DNA of 64,000 nucleotides, from assembly GCA_944470555.2 (NCBI GenBank), contig OX104127.1, forward strand, positions 95,504,708 through 95,568,707. The letters are read 5' to 3'. Each line of letters starts with the position of its first letter. Position 1 is the first letter of the stretch. Shown here in pieces: positions 38,567 through 49,689 of this stretch. The position numbers and the translations under genes were made by a program. The notes below the pieces were generated by a model, which saw only the letters and a list, made by a program, of their open reading frames with translations, did not search any database and was not told the origin of the DNA. The stretch comes from Heterobilharzia americana (Eukaryota > Platyhelminthes > Trematoda > Strigeidida > Schistosomatidae).

Positions 38567-38905
38567 GATTCCACCGTTAGTCAGTATCCGTCATCACCAT
38601 ATAATTGAAACGACAGGCAATATCGAGGCATCCACTTAGAAGCTTGTATGCCAATAGATACCGATCAATTCGTTCCAATCAAAGATGGGATAATACAAGC
38701 AACAACATAAAAGCTATCCCCGCCATGCAAGAAGTGACTATCGTGACTCGGTGGCCTAGTGGATAGCGTTCTGGCGTTTGAACTGATCCGGCCCGGACTC
38801 GAGTCTTAGTGGAAACAACATCGCTCACTGGGAGGCAAGTGCATCCAGAAGATGAGGTGTTCCAAATAGAATGAAACGTGCGTCCCGGGTTCCATTTCTT
38901 ACAAC
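38567..38905 (+). repeat. Smα-type hammerhead SINE, one full unit (plus)
   Basis: Begins ctggattccaccgttagtca, the sequence that follows the ribozyme cleavage site, and ends with a hammerhead region at 38840-38892 (gcatccagaagatgagg ... atgaaacgtgcgtcc). So it spans about one monomer (~320-340 bp). The tRNA-like part is at 38751-38815 (ggcctagtggatagcgttct; cggactcgagtc). The core CUGAUGAG reads AAGATGAG and GACGAAAC reads AATGAAAC, so it is probably inactive. It sits head-to-head with the minus copy at 38195-38566. Confidence 0.8.
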
Positions 38906-39354
38906 TGTCTATCATTACTATGATGAGATCATTGTAACCTAAATCTCCTGCAGAGTTTTCATTCACAATCAAATACATTATTAATTACAGTAATCCCACA
39001 GCACCACCACCAACTAACCGTGCCTAACAATTTTGCTGTCTTCGATCTCTTCAGCTACCTTATGCAGTATCCAGTTAGTGAGCATACCGATAGTATAACT
39101 TATTTGTATATGTCAGTCAAGATTGATTGCCTTGAACTATGTATGGCTTATCTCTATATTGCAATACTAATCACATATGAATTTTGTATAAGACACTATT
39201 AGATACGGCTGTTGTAACTTTTAACTAGCGCTTGATTCAGTTTGTGTAAAGGAAAATTGTGCAACAGATAAACTGTTACCAATGTTTTAGATTTGTTGTA
39301 AAAAGAATTTTCTCGCTCTCTCTTGTTCATTGAATTCCTCTTTCCTAAACATAG

Positions 39355-39589
39355 GACATGTCTAAGGATGCCGGATTATCAGAACGTAATCTGACACCAC
39401 GCCATTGTCAAATATTGGATATCGCATTAGATGCAATTAAAAATTACTTCCATGCAGGTGGAAGTGGACTTAAAAAGGCCTATTTGGATAAATCACCTGA
39501 ATTACAATCATTACGGTACGCCTTATCGTTATACACGCAGACAACAGACGCCTTAATCAAAAACTTTGTGGCTACTCAGACATCCCAAG
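39355..39589 (+). CDS. unc-13: unc-13 exon k: MHD2 core
   Basis: 235 bases (78 codons plus one base). It reads [20 protein letters not shown], then [40 protein letters not shown] and [18 protein letters not shown]. The family pattern is [24 protein letters not shown], then [26 protein letters not shown]. The donor is gtttgt at 39590, atypical in sequence but required by phase: the single G joins AC at 47358 as Asp. Confidence 0.97.
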
Positions 39590-39694
39590 GTTTGTTGTCT
39601 TCCTGTATTATTTTTCAATTCTTAGGATTACATGACCATTTTTGTCACTATGATTATTTCTCTTGTCTTCTATTTGATTACAGAGGTTAAGAAA

Positions 39695-39699
<5 letters not shown>

Positions 39700-39775
<76 letters not shown>
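39700..39775. repeat. (AT)n microsatellite, about 75 bp
   Basis: An uninterrupted AT run, 110 bp past the donor at 39590. Confidence 0.98.
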
Positions 39776-39778
<3 letters not shown>

Positions 39779-40189
39779 CAAAATTAGGCGACTTTGATAA
39801 AACCAGATCTAATTATCATGCTTCTGGTAGTGTTGTGGTGTTAATGTTGAGTAACACATAAACACATAATTTCGAAACATGCCAAAAAGTAGTTCATCTA
39901 TATAATTTCCTATCAGGTAACTCCTCATGTCAAAGAACAGGGCTTTATGCACTATATTGCCTATTATATAACAGATTAGTTGACTGTAGAAACCGTAATC
40001 ATTTCCCTGTTGATCTGGTGTTTTCATCCACCTTCGATGAAACTGGTTAAGGGAGAACTGGAATTCGCTAGTTATTACTCGTCATTTGTTAACTGAATTT
40101 CTGTCTAACCGATTGGAAAAACAAGGAACTTCATTCAAAAATATGTAGATTAAACGTGTTATATTTATCTGCATCAAGGAAAATAAAAT

Positions 40190-40440
40190 CAATGAGAGAA
40201 ATAAACATTTCATTATGCATACATTGACTTGGTTCCACAAGGGAGGAAGCAGATCACCTCATAGCTCCATCTTGGAACATTTAATTGATTCTGACCACCT
40301 GAGTGCAAGGAACAATCTCCGTGTCACCTTTACAGTTCATGCAAACCTCGTGTATGGTGTATACCTAAAACTCTTTCAAACTTCAGAAGCCATGCATGAC
40401 AGGTCATATTTTGAAACTTGAACTTCGCGTTCCAGATAAA
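40190..40440 (+). mobile_element. Penelope-like element fragment (endonuclease C-terminal part)
   Basis: The plus frame reads TWFHKGGSRSPHSSILEHLI, then DSDHLSARNNLRVTFTVHAN and TSEAMHDRSY. It matches the PLE block after GIY-YIG (SSILEHLVDTGH, then a residue run ending in TAEAxAIR). The piece is short, with no RT or GIY-YIG motif. Confidence 0.6.
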
Positions 40441-40739
40441 TTCGTTCAGTCACTTTATTTGACGTGACCAGGAAGAATACTTCACCCCTAAAGTCTTCCT
40501 TTCACTTTCTTCCTAATATATTACGTCTTCTTACACATCGCATTCTGCCAACCTTAAAATTCTGATTTATCATTACACTTATCAATTCCTTCAAACATAT
40601 AAAGTCATTCAACCAGCTTAATATTGCTTTGGTCTTGATACCTTTTCTTCTGAATACCGTTTTACACATCAGCTTAATTCTTTTTCCGATATTCTGACCT
40701 GCAAAAGAAACTAAGTTCCCTTTTTTACAAATATTTTAC

Positions 40740-41130
40740 AGAACATCCCTTTCTTGTTGCCAAGCCAATGGCTACCACCTTGACGTTGTAGTCAGGCTTG
40801 GGTTATACGATAATCCAATGAACTAAAGTGATGGGAATACTTATTTCCTTAAAGTACTTCCGTCGACTAAAGCTCAGTTAGATAGTGGTTAGATGGAAAC
40901 CAGTTACCATTGAAGTGTAGAGGTTAGAGAGCAAAGTTGTACTGCAGACTGGATAAGGGTATTACAGTACTGTGCTTCCCATGGAAGGCCATTGGGGAAA
41001 TGCTGATGCTGCCTCCCCATAGAATGAAGGGGTTAGAAAAGATTGGCTACGAAAGTAGCACGCTATCCCTTACTCTACGGTCTTTCAGTGCTGATAGCGT
41101 AGGTTCACAACTGTATCTGAACGAACAAAC
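40740..41130 (+). mobile_element. possible 5' region of CR1-like retrotransposon
   Basis: The run tattacagtactgtgcttcc and atgctgatgctgcctcccca resembles, from memory, the non-coding 5' part of schistosome EN-RT elements. It lies just upstream, and in the same orientation, of the EN-RT fragment at 42406, from which a PLE insertion separates it. The assignment is weak. Confidence 0.35.
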
Positions 41131-41479
41131 TAAAATCTTTTAGTAACAAAAAAAACCCACCTGGTCACTGAAAATCAAAAAAGAGGTTGCAATGAAGATA
41201 ATTATCTCTTCGACAACTCATTTTCACAGTTTCACATTCCTAAACATAAGTAAAATGATAGAACGTTTCAGACAAGTTTCCGGTCAAAGGTCAAACTTAA
41301 CTGATAGACCTGTGTGGGGAATGAGATGATATTACGTAACACATGATCTCATTAGTTTTTATAAAGCGTAGTGAACAGTAAGATTCGGTGTCTGTCAAAA
41401 ATACAAATAAATAAATAAAAAGATTCAGAGTACCTGATTAAAGCCACGGTAAAGAGAGTGTTTGTACATGCTTCTTTTA

Positions 41480-42260
41480 AATACACAATTAAACAAAGCT
41501 TCGCTTGAACATGTCTAATCCTCACCACTTCCGAATGGTGTGGTCAAACTTTGTAGAGAACTTTGAACGTGGTTTCCAGAGAAGCCAGAAGTCCAGAGTC
41601 TACGAGATATTCAACAATGGGGCTGGCGATGGGTCTGTGCTCATTAATTCAGCAACCAAGACCCGGTTTTTCATGAGAATGCATAGTATGGCTGACATAC
41701 GCACCTCCATAAGAGTAATTGGACTTGTAAATACACACTGATGAGGCGCAATGCGCCAACTTGTCTTTCACGTGCTGATAAATCAGCTTTTGATATGAGA
41801 ACACAACACAGAGGTTTGCAGCATAGAATGTTTACTTAGGGGCTTTGAAAAATGTTGAAGACGAATGTCAATGGCAATTTCGCCTTTGAATCTGAGGTTT
41901 ATTGAAAGTATTTTCCATAATCTTCTTTTCTTTTATATTTTTCTCGATAAATCTGGATAGGTGCCCATTCTCTAACAGTATTTCTCGGAGTGTTTCTAAT
42001 CCCTGAATAAGTGTATCATCATTGTATATCTTTCTTATTCTTGATGAAACTGAGCTCACGAGATTCCTCTTCGTGCACTTTTGCCAAACCATACAAATGT
42101 GGAGTAATGGTGCTAGAAGGGCAAAATTATTCGTAGAGAGCGTCTCTAGTGGTTGGTTTTTCTTTCATTTTCTTCAGCAATTTAGAGAACTGCCTTTCTG
42201 TCTGTTCGACTGGGTCTTTCTCCTTCATTGGCTAAGAGGATTTCTTTTCATCTGACAAAA
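41480..42260 (-). mobile_element. Penelope-like element fragment (linker and GIY-YIG endonuclease)
   Basis: On the minus strand, 42092-41868 reads RKIYNDDTLIQGLETLREIL and ENGHLSRFIEKNIKEKK, the PLE segment between RT and endonuclease (pattern LxxILxxNGYPxxFIxK). Further on (about 41740-41520) comes VCIYKSNYSYGGAYVSHTM, a decayed GIY-YIG motif, then a stop, then SPIVEYLVDSGLLASLETTF and KVLYKV. The RT is missing and stops are present, so it is inactive. It sits between two pieces of a plus-strand CR1-like element. Confidence 0.75.
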
Positions 42261-42405
42261 TAGTTCAAATAAAAAGCAGGACATCTGTGATATGTTACGT
42301 TCGGGTTCTGGGAATCAAGAACGAACAGCATCGATAAAATGCAGAAATTTATCTAGTTTCTTAACTGCGAAGGGTCCTTGCAATTCTTCATTTAGCGAAA
42401 CGTCC

Positions 42406-43830
42406 CCATTTGGTCATTAAAAACATGAAAGAGGTTACAACTGCAATAATTTTCTTTTCAACGAATTGTCGGATATTTGTCTCTTCAAGAGGTTTATTGA
42501 GAATCATGAGTATCCAAAAATGCTTTGGAATAATAATTGGCGCACCCACTAACTACATTTTGTATGAAGTGGAAGATGAGTTCTACCGAAAACTGTCCAT
42601 CCTCCTACTGAAAGCCAAACTTCCACACGTAATTGTTGCAGTTGATTTCAGTGCGCAAGTACGCTGGCTAAGTCAGATAGAAATACACTTACACTTTTGA
42701 AATAAAAGCAGAATAAACAGATAATGCAGTTTGCTTGCTACACTTTTTTGGAACAACCACCCATTTCTTGCCAGCGCAAACTTCAGATATACAGGAAAAT
42801 ATTATCTGATATGGTGCCCACCGACAAACCATGTTGCCATCAGATATGGCTAGAGAGGGTCCCTTATCCTTCTGGGGCACTTGTTTAGACAACAATCAAG
42901 CTTATGTTTGCGTCAAAATGACCTTCGGAAATCTACAGCAGCTAGATGATACCGACCGCAGCTCGGCGATGAGGACACTTAGGCTGCTATCATCGAAAAA
43001 CTGGCTGAGCAGCTACCGGTACAGATTAAAATGACTCATCCAAAGGAAGCCTTGTGTGGTCTTGAGTCTGTATAGAAGCAGCGTTGAAGACCGCAGTAGA
43101 CTCTCAGAAAGTTGTTAGAAAGGGCCAGTGGATCTCGTCGGTTTCTTCTGAATTAATGGATGAGCATGAATGTAGTTCCTCAGGCTCCGAGCACAGTGAG
43201 GATCGGAAGCAACTCAAATGTAGACTGACAAGAATTCTACTCGATGACAGCGAGCAGCGGTGGGTAGCAAAGATTAGAGAGATGGAAAAGGCAGCGGCGA
43301 TGGTAACCGTAGACAGCTGTTTAGACTTTTCAAGAATATTTGAAAGAAAGGTCTGTGGTTAGTGAGACTACAGTGGAGAAAGATCGGTGTGGGACTCACT
43401 CCCAAAGGAGATATCTGGGACGATGGATGAAACACTCCGAGGACCAGTTCAACTGGCTTTCAGGTTTAGAAAACTGTGAACGACCTGAAATGGGGAAGAA
43501 CCGAAGTGCCAGTATCAGAGGTATTTAAGAAAGGTGATCGTGGATTATTATTCAGGTGAACTGAAGTGCTAAATAGTGTATAGAAATCAAATATGATCCT
43601 CCGTGACTGATCCTAATCACTGACTGTTTTAATCTTCAATTATGAGGAAGAATCCTCTTATGACTACTGCAGCTTGATAAGCATTCTGTCTAAGTTTCTA
43701 GGTTTTGTATTCATCAAACGTTTAATTTGAGCTGGCGAACGACAGACCTTAAAAAACCAGACAGACTTCAGACCTCGCCGTGAGCGCATCGACCAGATAC
43801 TCACCCTCTACTTATATGAGGTGAGTCAAG
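42406..43830 (+). mobile_element. CR1-like EN-RT retrotransposon fragment (endonuclease to RT start)
   Basis: Plus-strand frames in order: EVEDEFYRKLSILLLKAKLP and HVIVAVDF (endonuclease; about 42565-42650), DNAVCLLHFFGTT (42722), LDDTDRSSAMRTLRLLSSKN (about 42940), RKQLKCRLTRILLDDSEQRW (about 43205), REMEKAAAMVTVDS, VSETTVEKDRCGTHSQRRYL and GRWMKHSEDQFNW (43355-43450), then ILSKFLGFVFIKRLI and KNQTDFRPRRERIDQILTLY (43690-43810). These follow the order of schistosome EN-RT proteins (RDAFYxxLSxLxxKAK; KEMEKAAAxG; TRENQAGFRPGRGCIDHIF). Several frameshifts and stops. The RT catalytic core is absent. Confidence 0.8.
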
Positions 43831-44189
43831 TTATACCGCTACGTATGTCGTGTGTTGACATTGTCTGCTCTTCTGACTCGAAAGAGTGATCCTTCACTGA
43901 ATGTTTTTGGTTAGTGACTTTACGGGGATTTTTTAAATAGAAAAACATTAAAACGAACCAAGTGAATGATTTTGATGATGAGAAGACAAGTCAATAAAAC
44001 AATAAGATGGTATTCAATGAATATGGAGAAAGATGGCATATTTAGGTTATTGCTGATCACTAGATAATCCAGAGATAACTGAAGGCTAGTTGCGCTGTTT
44101 TTTGAAATACGTTCATGTTGTTTAGGTCTCTTACTGTGAATAAGTATCTTTCGCCTACTTTCCTGAAACAAATAGACAGACTGATTTAG

Positions 44190-44690
44190 AACCTGCTACA
44201 AAAGTGCACCAATTCAAGTTGCCACACTACACAGCAGAATGCCGAGAAATGGTTGGTAACAAACGAATAACATAAAGTAGGGCATAGTGTATCAAAGGGA
44301 AGATTTAAAATATATTAAGGTTATTAAAAATGTTCAATACCTCAAAGTTGAGAACGACTGTTTCTATCTACTCCGTCGTAGTGGAATTTGGATCAATATC
44401 ATCACCAGTTGGCAGCTGTTGTTTCCTATCGTTTTGAAGACCGTAGTCAGCCAATCTATGTCCCTCTATGCAACTGAAATCGACATTCAAAAAATTCCTG
44501 TACTGGTACCGTTATTTTTCCAAATGGCTTTTGCCTTCTCCCAACCCAATCCAACTGCGACTAACGTCACATGTTGAGCTATGCAGTGGCTTGGTATGCA
44601 TAACACTTGTTCATGATAACTTATTTGGTAAGGGTTTGACATCTCACTGACTAACAGTGATCTTCCTTCCAATCAAGTGTTGCCATATTT
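44190..44690 (-). mobile_element. CR1-like EN-RT retrotransposon, 3' end
   Basis: The minus strand reads VGLGWEKAKAIWKNNGTSTG (about 44570-44500) and, after a frame change, GHRLADYGLQNDRKQQLPTG. This resembles the last part of the EN-RT protein (GVGWKKVRGGQTKTWHQ, then RCRLPGWGPRDYRNQWLETL). The left end has the shared 3' sequence ttcaagttgccacactac. Its orientation is opposite to the fragment at 42406-43830, so it is a different insertion. Confidence 0.6.
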
Positions 44691-45264
44691 TGCCCTTTTT
44701 CGAAGAGATAAATTTTTCAGTCACAGTTTTTGAAGCTTAGAAGTGATGACTTCAAGCAGTAGGATAGGGTGGAATAAGCAGTTTCATGGTTAGCTTGTTG
44801 TAAATATTTCTTGTTAGAACAGATGATGACTGTTTGGTGTATATATCTTATTACTGTCACATCCTACTTCAGCTAATGGTGCCATTCCATCTTCTAAAGC
44901 ATAATATCATAATAAAATCATTCCTTCTATGACACTTAATACTCCCAGAACGTCCTAGTAACCTAAAAAATGGCGCTACGTCATAGATTGGACACAGTCA
45001 CCACTAGGTTCAGCTAATGGCTTGTAGTAATACAACTAATCTAAAATATTCCTATCTTTGTGAATGCATCACATGTGATATTTTTTTGAAATCATTTGTT
45101 TCCGCAACCGGTAGGCTTTACAATTAGCCTACTTTCGGATCATACATCTTACAGTTTGCTACGGGAGATGAACTGATCATACAGCTCATATCTACACTTT
45201 CTAGACTTGTTGGGAATCTGATTAGACAGATGCTATATTTAACTTAATTGTAGGACCTATGTTG

Positions 45265-45403
45265 GTGACTCTAAAGTCCAGTCCTAGCAACTGCTGGAAT
45301 GACCAATTAAACTTTTCTATTTCGCCTGGGAAAGTGCTTCCACATAAAGTAAAGGAATGTATTCGGCTATTTCATCAGTTGCTAGGGTGGTCTTTAAAGT
45401 CAC
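45265..45403. mobile_element. MITE-like element, copy 2 (139 bp)
   Basis: Left end gtgactctaaagtccagtcc then tagcaactg; right end cagttgctagggtggtcttt then aaagtcac, its imperfect reverse complement. The inner termini share gaccaattaaa with copy 3. No open frame. It lies 194 bp from copy 3. Confidence 0.75.
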
Positions 45404-45680
45404 TCCAAATGTTTGGTGCTATTATATAAAATGAGGCTTACCTGCAATCACGTTATAATTGACTCTTCTTTCTTGCAAGGATGACTCACTCAATTAGTAA
45501 CATGAAGTAGATTTACAGCTGGTAATCTGTGTAGCAGTTTTGACTGTGGTTAAGCGTCAGCCACGTGACTTTTTACCAATGTGATGTAGATGAATTCGAG
45601 TGACTTTAAAGACACCCTAACAACAACTAAATTAACCAATCAGATTTCTATTTTGTGGAAATTTCCCCTTCCAGATAAAA

Positions 45681-46909
45681 TTAATGACTGTTTATTATTT
45701 CTCCCTCGGGTTCGAGTGGAACATAGGGCTTCACTAGCACGTCTCCATTTCACTCCCTTCTCTGCAGTCTTTTCAACCTGGCTCCACCACTACCCACAAG
45801 CTTTCATTTCTTCCTCACATGATCTCCTCCATGTGGTCACTCTGGGACGCCCAACTCGTCGTTTCCCATTTGAGTTCCACTCAAGGGCCTGGCCTGGCGC
45901 ATGATGTCTCAAGTGGTCCCCTCAGTGATGCCCAATCCAATACATCTCCACTTTCTTCTGCATATTTGTTGTGTGATAAGTTCTTGGTTTGTTCGTTGCC
46001 AGGCCAGAGTGAGATCCTCGTTACTTATTCTTTCTGACCATCCGGTGTTCAGTATCGAGTGAGCGTAGATGACAGCTGTTGACGTATGTCTGTAGTTTGT
46101 TGGAAGTGTTTTTTGTAACGCGCCAAGTCTCTGAACCACCAGATAGAAGCACTGACTTGACTGACATTAGTGTTGGAAATCCGAATATTGTTCACGCTTT
46201 ATGCTGAGTGGAGTGGAGTGGAGTGGAGTGGAGTGGAGTGGAGTGGAGTGCAGTGCAGTAGATCTGCACACTGATTTCAGGTTATCGAAGGCCTGTCTTG
46301 CTATCTTTCAGATCCTGGCTTTGACATGCTCATGTGTGCCTGTGCCGCCTGTAGTTGAAACGATGCTGCCTTGCCTTGGCAGGTAGGTGAAAGAGACAAG
46401 TTCGCTTTAGATTTCTCCCGTTGATGGTGACCGTCGTTTGTTGTTGCTGTTGTTGTTGTTGATGTTGGTTGGGTATCTTCATCACCTGTTTTCTCTACGT
46501 TCACCTGAAGGAAGTCCCGTCTTCTCTGCCTCTTCTGTCAACTTGTTGGGTTTTTCCGGTGGATCTTCGAGTTTGTGCGACGAGACATTAGACATAAATC
46601 ATCGTCGGTGGTGAAATCCCAATCTTGTGGGGTTTTTTTCATCTGTCCAGTCAGCGTATGCCCATCTTCTCACAGCTCCTCACCGTTTGCTGCATGATCC
46701 AGTGTAGTGCAGTGGACCACAATCAGGAAGATGATTGGTGATAGTAGGCGGCAACCTTTTCTTACTCCTAACGTCACTTCAAGGGCATCATCACTGAGCT
46801 TTCCATTGTGAATCACTTGGTATGTAGCATCATGTAGCATAGTATATAGCTATTGAATGAGGTTGATAACGGTTTGTAGCACAAAAGCCATGGTGTTGAA
46901 ACAGCTGCC
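45681..46909 (-). mobile_element. RTE-clade retrotransposon, 5'-truncated (copy 2), inserted in MITE 3
   Basis: Nearly identical over about 600 bp to the copy at 58145 and clearly related to copy 1 at 10630. The minus strand holds RT thumb and 3'-part scraps (VQRLGALQKTLPTNYRHTST). The left end is the 3' end. The right end is a 5' truncation near 46909. The flanks CCTTCCAG(AT)AAAA (45667-45680) and CCTTCCAG(CG)AAAA (46908-46921) look like a 14-bp target-site duplication with two changes. Non-functional. Confidence 0.82.
46206..46250. repeat. (GAGTG)9 pentamer expansion inside the RTE copy
   Basis: Nine uninterrupted GAGTG units. The sister RTE copy has four variant units at the same place (about 58654-58675), and copy 1 has only a gagtgcagtg remnant (about 11123). 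Confidence 0.95.
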
Positions 46910-47357
46910 TTCCAGCGAAAATATAGAACACTAATTGGTTATTTCAATTGTTGCTAGGGTGGCCTTTAAAGTCACTCGGTGAATTAGCCTAGTTTTATGA
47001 CTACAAGACCAATCAAATATACAAGGCTGAAACTTATTTGTGATCCAGGCGACTATTAAGATGTCATGTTTAGTTGTTCGTAGATTATTAGATAAGTTTG
47101 TATTTCCTTGTCATGTAACCGAAATTACAACTAAAGCGCTGTAATTGATGATCTCATCAGTGAAATAATACTGTTTCAATGTGAGACGAATAAATAGAAA
47201 CAATCGACCCTGTTTTATCATTAAATGTTACCCAGTTTTATTTTATATTTTCCTTTTATTGATATTTGGAGTAAATTTACAAAGGACAATAAATTCCTAT
47301 TTCTTTTATTCGGAATTCAGTTGCCTTGAATGTTTTTATTCACGTAATGTTTTTCAG

Positions 47358-47453
47358 ACAAGCCTGCTATTGAAGATAGTGTTGGAGAGATATCAATTCA
47401 TGTTGATTTATTCCGTCATCCTTCGCATGGTGAGCATAAAGTCACTGTAACTA
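47358..47453 (+). CDS. unc-13: unc-13 exon l: MHD2-C2C linker and first C2C strand
   Basis: 96 bases; the first two (AC) complete Asp with the G at 39589, and the last (A) starts an Ile codon. It reads [20 protein letters not shown], then [11 protein letters not shown]. The family pattern is [29 protein letters not shown]. The acceptor is gtttttcag and the donor is gtaagtat at 47454. Confidence 0.97.
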
Positions 47454-47639
47454 GTAAGTATTACTTTTGTTTGCATCTTGGAAATTGAAAATAAAATTTT
47501 GGTGAGAAAATCGGAACAGTATTAGGTTTGGAAGTCTAGTATTTATGATACAGAGTAATGAATGAAGATTACATGTTAATCTGGATTATGGAGGTATTCG
47601 AACCAATGACATTAAGTTCACTGACTGAGACCTTGCCAG

Positions 47640-47715
47640 TATTGTAGTTTAGTCGGTAGAGCTGTAGGCTGGTAACCTGATAGCCATCAGTTTGAATCTT
47701 ACTGTGGTCCAGGTT
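47640..47715 (+). repeat. tRNA-like sequence, probable pseudo-tRNA or SINE head
   Basis: gtagtttagtcggtagagct looks like a tRNA D arm (A box) and agtttgaatctta looks like a T arm (B box), at normal spacing; the middle, gctggtaacctg, is anticodon-arm-like. The acceptor and T stems do not pair well, so I do not call a functional tRNA. Confidence 0.4.
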
Positions 47716-48479
47716 TTCATTTCACTTTCAGTCATCATCACGAATCATAAAAATGAAATTAGGTGAGGTAGTGACTAGTTTGACCACTATTTTTATGATC
47801 CATGTTGCCGCCACTTGCAAATCCAAACTGCACAAAAGAAACACAAAACAGTACTTAGTTGTATATAGATATGTACTGGATGCAATTAGACTGAAAAGAC
47901 TAGATATGACAACAGATGGTCTACTTAGTAATTTCTTGTTATCAGGTAAGTTACCAGCAACAGATTTAAAAAGCGAACAACTGTGCAATTTTAGTACGAC
48001 TTATCTTTCAGACCTATTTTTAGATTTGCAGTTTGTAAAAAGAAATAATCTCATGCTTATGGGAAAAATATAACGTAAAATTATGCTCAGATGTTAGTCA
48101 TAATTCGGAAAAATAGTCAAAATAATCTTGCGTTAAGTTATCGAGAAAACCTTCCGGTTTTAGCGATATCTATAGCGTCAATTCATGTCGTAATAACAAA
48201 CAGTCGCGACTCAGCTACCTGGGTATTCATTTTGAAAAGGAAAGATCTTAGATTAGTACCCGTCCGTTTTACTTTCTTCGATCTGTGTGTACCAGTAGTG
48301 TCTTCTGACCTTCCAACTTTTGTGCCATTCATGTATATATATTTTATTTATCCAAAATACAGTTAGTTCTGTGTTGTAGATCCACACGCATCCAAAGAGA
48401 ACCACTTACTCAAAGAAATTTCATCTTCATTGATACGTCACTGCAGAGCAACCAATCTTGTGTTGTCTGGTCGTGAGTG

Positions 48480-48760
48480 CTGACTGAACTCCACAGGTCA
48501 TTTTGTAATGCGGCCCCCATGCCAGGAGGTTAACCGTTGTAGTTCACTTTGGTGGATGTTAGTTGGTTGGAGGCAATCGGCAAGAAGTCCTGGACCTATG
48601 TTTCATGCTTGTTGGCACTTGTCAGCAAGGTGTATCTGCAACCTCGAGGGATCTGATATCCACCTGAGATTCTAACCCGTGTCACTAAGTGTTTCAGTTA
48701 GTGACGTAATCACTGAACTATTCGGGTTACGACTGACTTCCTGTGGACCGCGATGATAAG
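48480..48760 (-). repeat. second tRNA-like interspersed repeat
   Basis: The minus strand starts cccgaatagttcagtgatta (A-box-like) and has a B-box-like gggttagaatctcagg about 45 bases later. It is followed by gttgcagatacaccttgctg and tgcctccaaccaactaacat. From memory it resembles a common schistosome dispersed repeat. It shares no clear segment with Smα or the other SINE here. Confidence 0.5.
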
Positions 48761-49689
48761 CATCCTAGCTTGATGGTCATATTGCAAATCGACCGATAGA
48801 ATTAGGTCAGCATTCAAGACTGGAAAACATGAGATTGGTTGTTCTACAGTGACTAATAAATGTATGTAATCTGGTCCTACAGGAGGTCATTTGTGAGAAC
48901 TATCTAACAAACAAATTAACATGGAATTATACACTACCATAGTTCTACTCTTAGATTTATGGAAATTTCATGAGTCTTTGAGAGAGTTTGACTAGTTATG
49001 AATGTTGTCAACAGTCTATAGCTGCTTCAGAGGTTTGGGGATTAGATTTTGTGCATTTTAACAGTACATTAATAATACTGATGTTGTCAAACGTTTTTAG
49101 AGTTTGATAACTGATAAGGTATACATATTTATCTAGAGAGTTAACTCTCCTTTAATTCACATAAATATGGTGTTATTTTGTGTGAATTTCATAATAATTT
49201 CGTAGTTTTTTGTTTATGTGACCTGTCTTAAGGCTTTGTAATCTTAAGAAGGGACTTCAAAGAAACGAAATAACACACATTTCTCTACTTCTACATCTTC
49301 AGATTGTTTTTTTTGTCCAAGAGTCAATTTATTCACATCCAATACATCAAATTTCTATTTAGGTATTTTCATAGTTATGAATTAGGTTTAAATTAAGAAA
49401 GATAAGCATATACGATACCTTGCATAGTGATGTTTCACATCGACTTTTCAAATCGGTTGAAGATGATTGAATTACGCATTACCTCAGGAACAAAGGAATC
49501 ATCTAAATAAAATTGCGTAATCATGAATGTATTTCACTCAAACACTGCCACAACTGGCGTAGTCGGTCTCTGTTTTATTTATCTAAGCATTTGACTTTCT
49601 GTCACAGTGTTACACGTTCGATACACATTGTATTGTAACAAAAGACAATTCTTTGAAGAAAATTTTCTTTTCGATGAGTCGTTCTCAAA

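Larger units (their letters stand above)
37497..39354 (+). other. unc-13 intron, 37497-39354, contents
   Basis: A 1.9-kb intron holding a head-to-head pair of Smα-type units (38195-38905). I see nothing else. The acceptor is ctaaacatag before 39355. Confidence 0.85.
45597..46978. mobile_element. MITE-like element, copy 3, split by an RTE insertion
   Basis: Left half 45597-45680 starts cgagtgactttaaagacacc; right half 46908-46978 ends with the complement tggcctttaaagtcactcg. The terminal 15 bases are perfect inverted repeats. The two halves sum to about 150 bp, like the other copies. An RTE copy fills the gap. The outer flanks gatgaatt and ggtgaatt may be an 8-bp target duplication with one change. 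Confidence 0.75.
39590..47357 (+). other. unc-13 intron, 39590-47357, contents
   Basis: A 7.8-kb intron, the most repeat-dense. It holds a TA run (39700-39775), PLE fragments (40190-40440 plus; 41480-42260 minus), CR1-like pieces (about 40740-41130 uncertain; 42406-43830 plus; 44190-44690 minus), MITE 2 (45265-45403) and MITE 3 (45597-46978) carrying an RTE insertion. Confidence 0.85.

Noticed and set aside
47640..47715. A functional tRNA gene
   Set aside because: A- and B-box-like sequences are present, but the acceptor and T stems do not pair. Listed only as a tRNA-like repeat.
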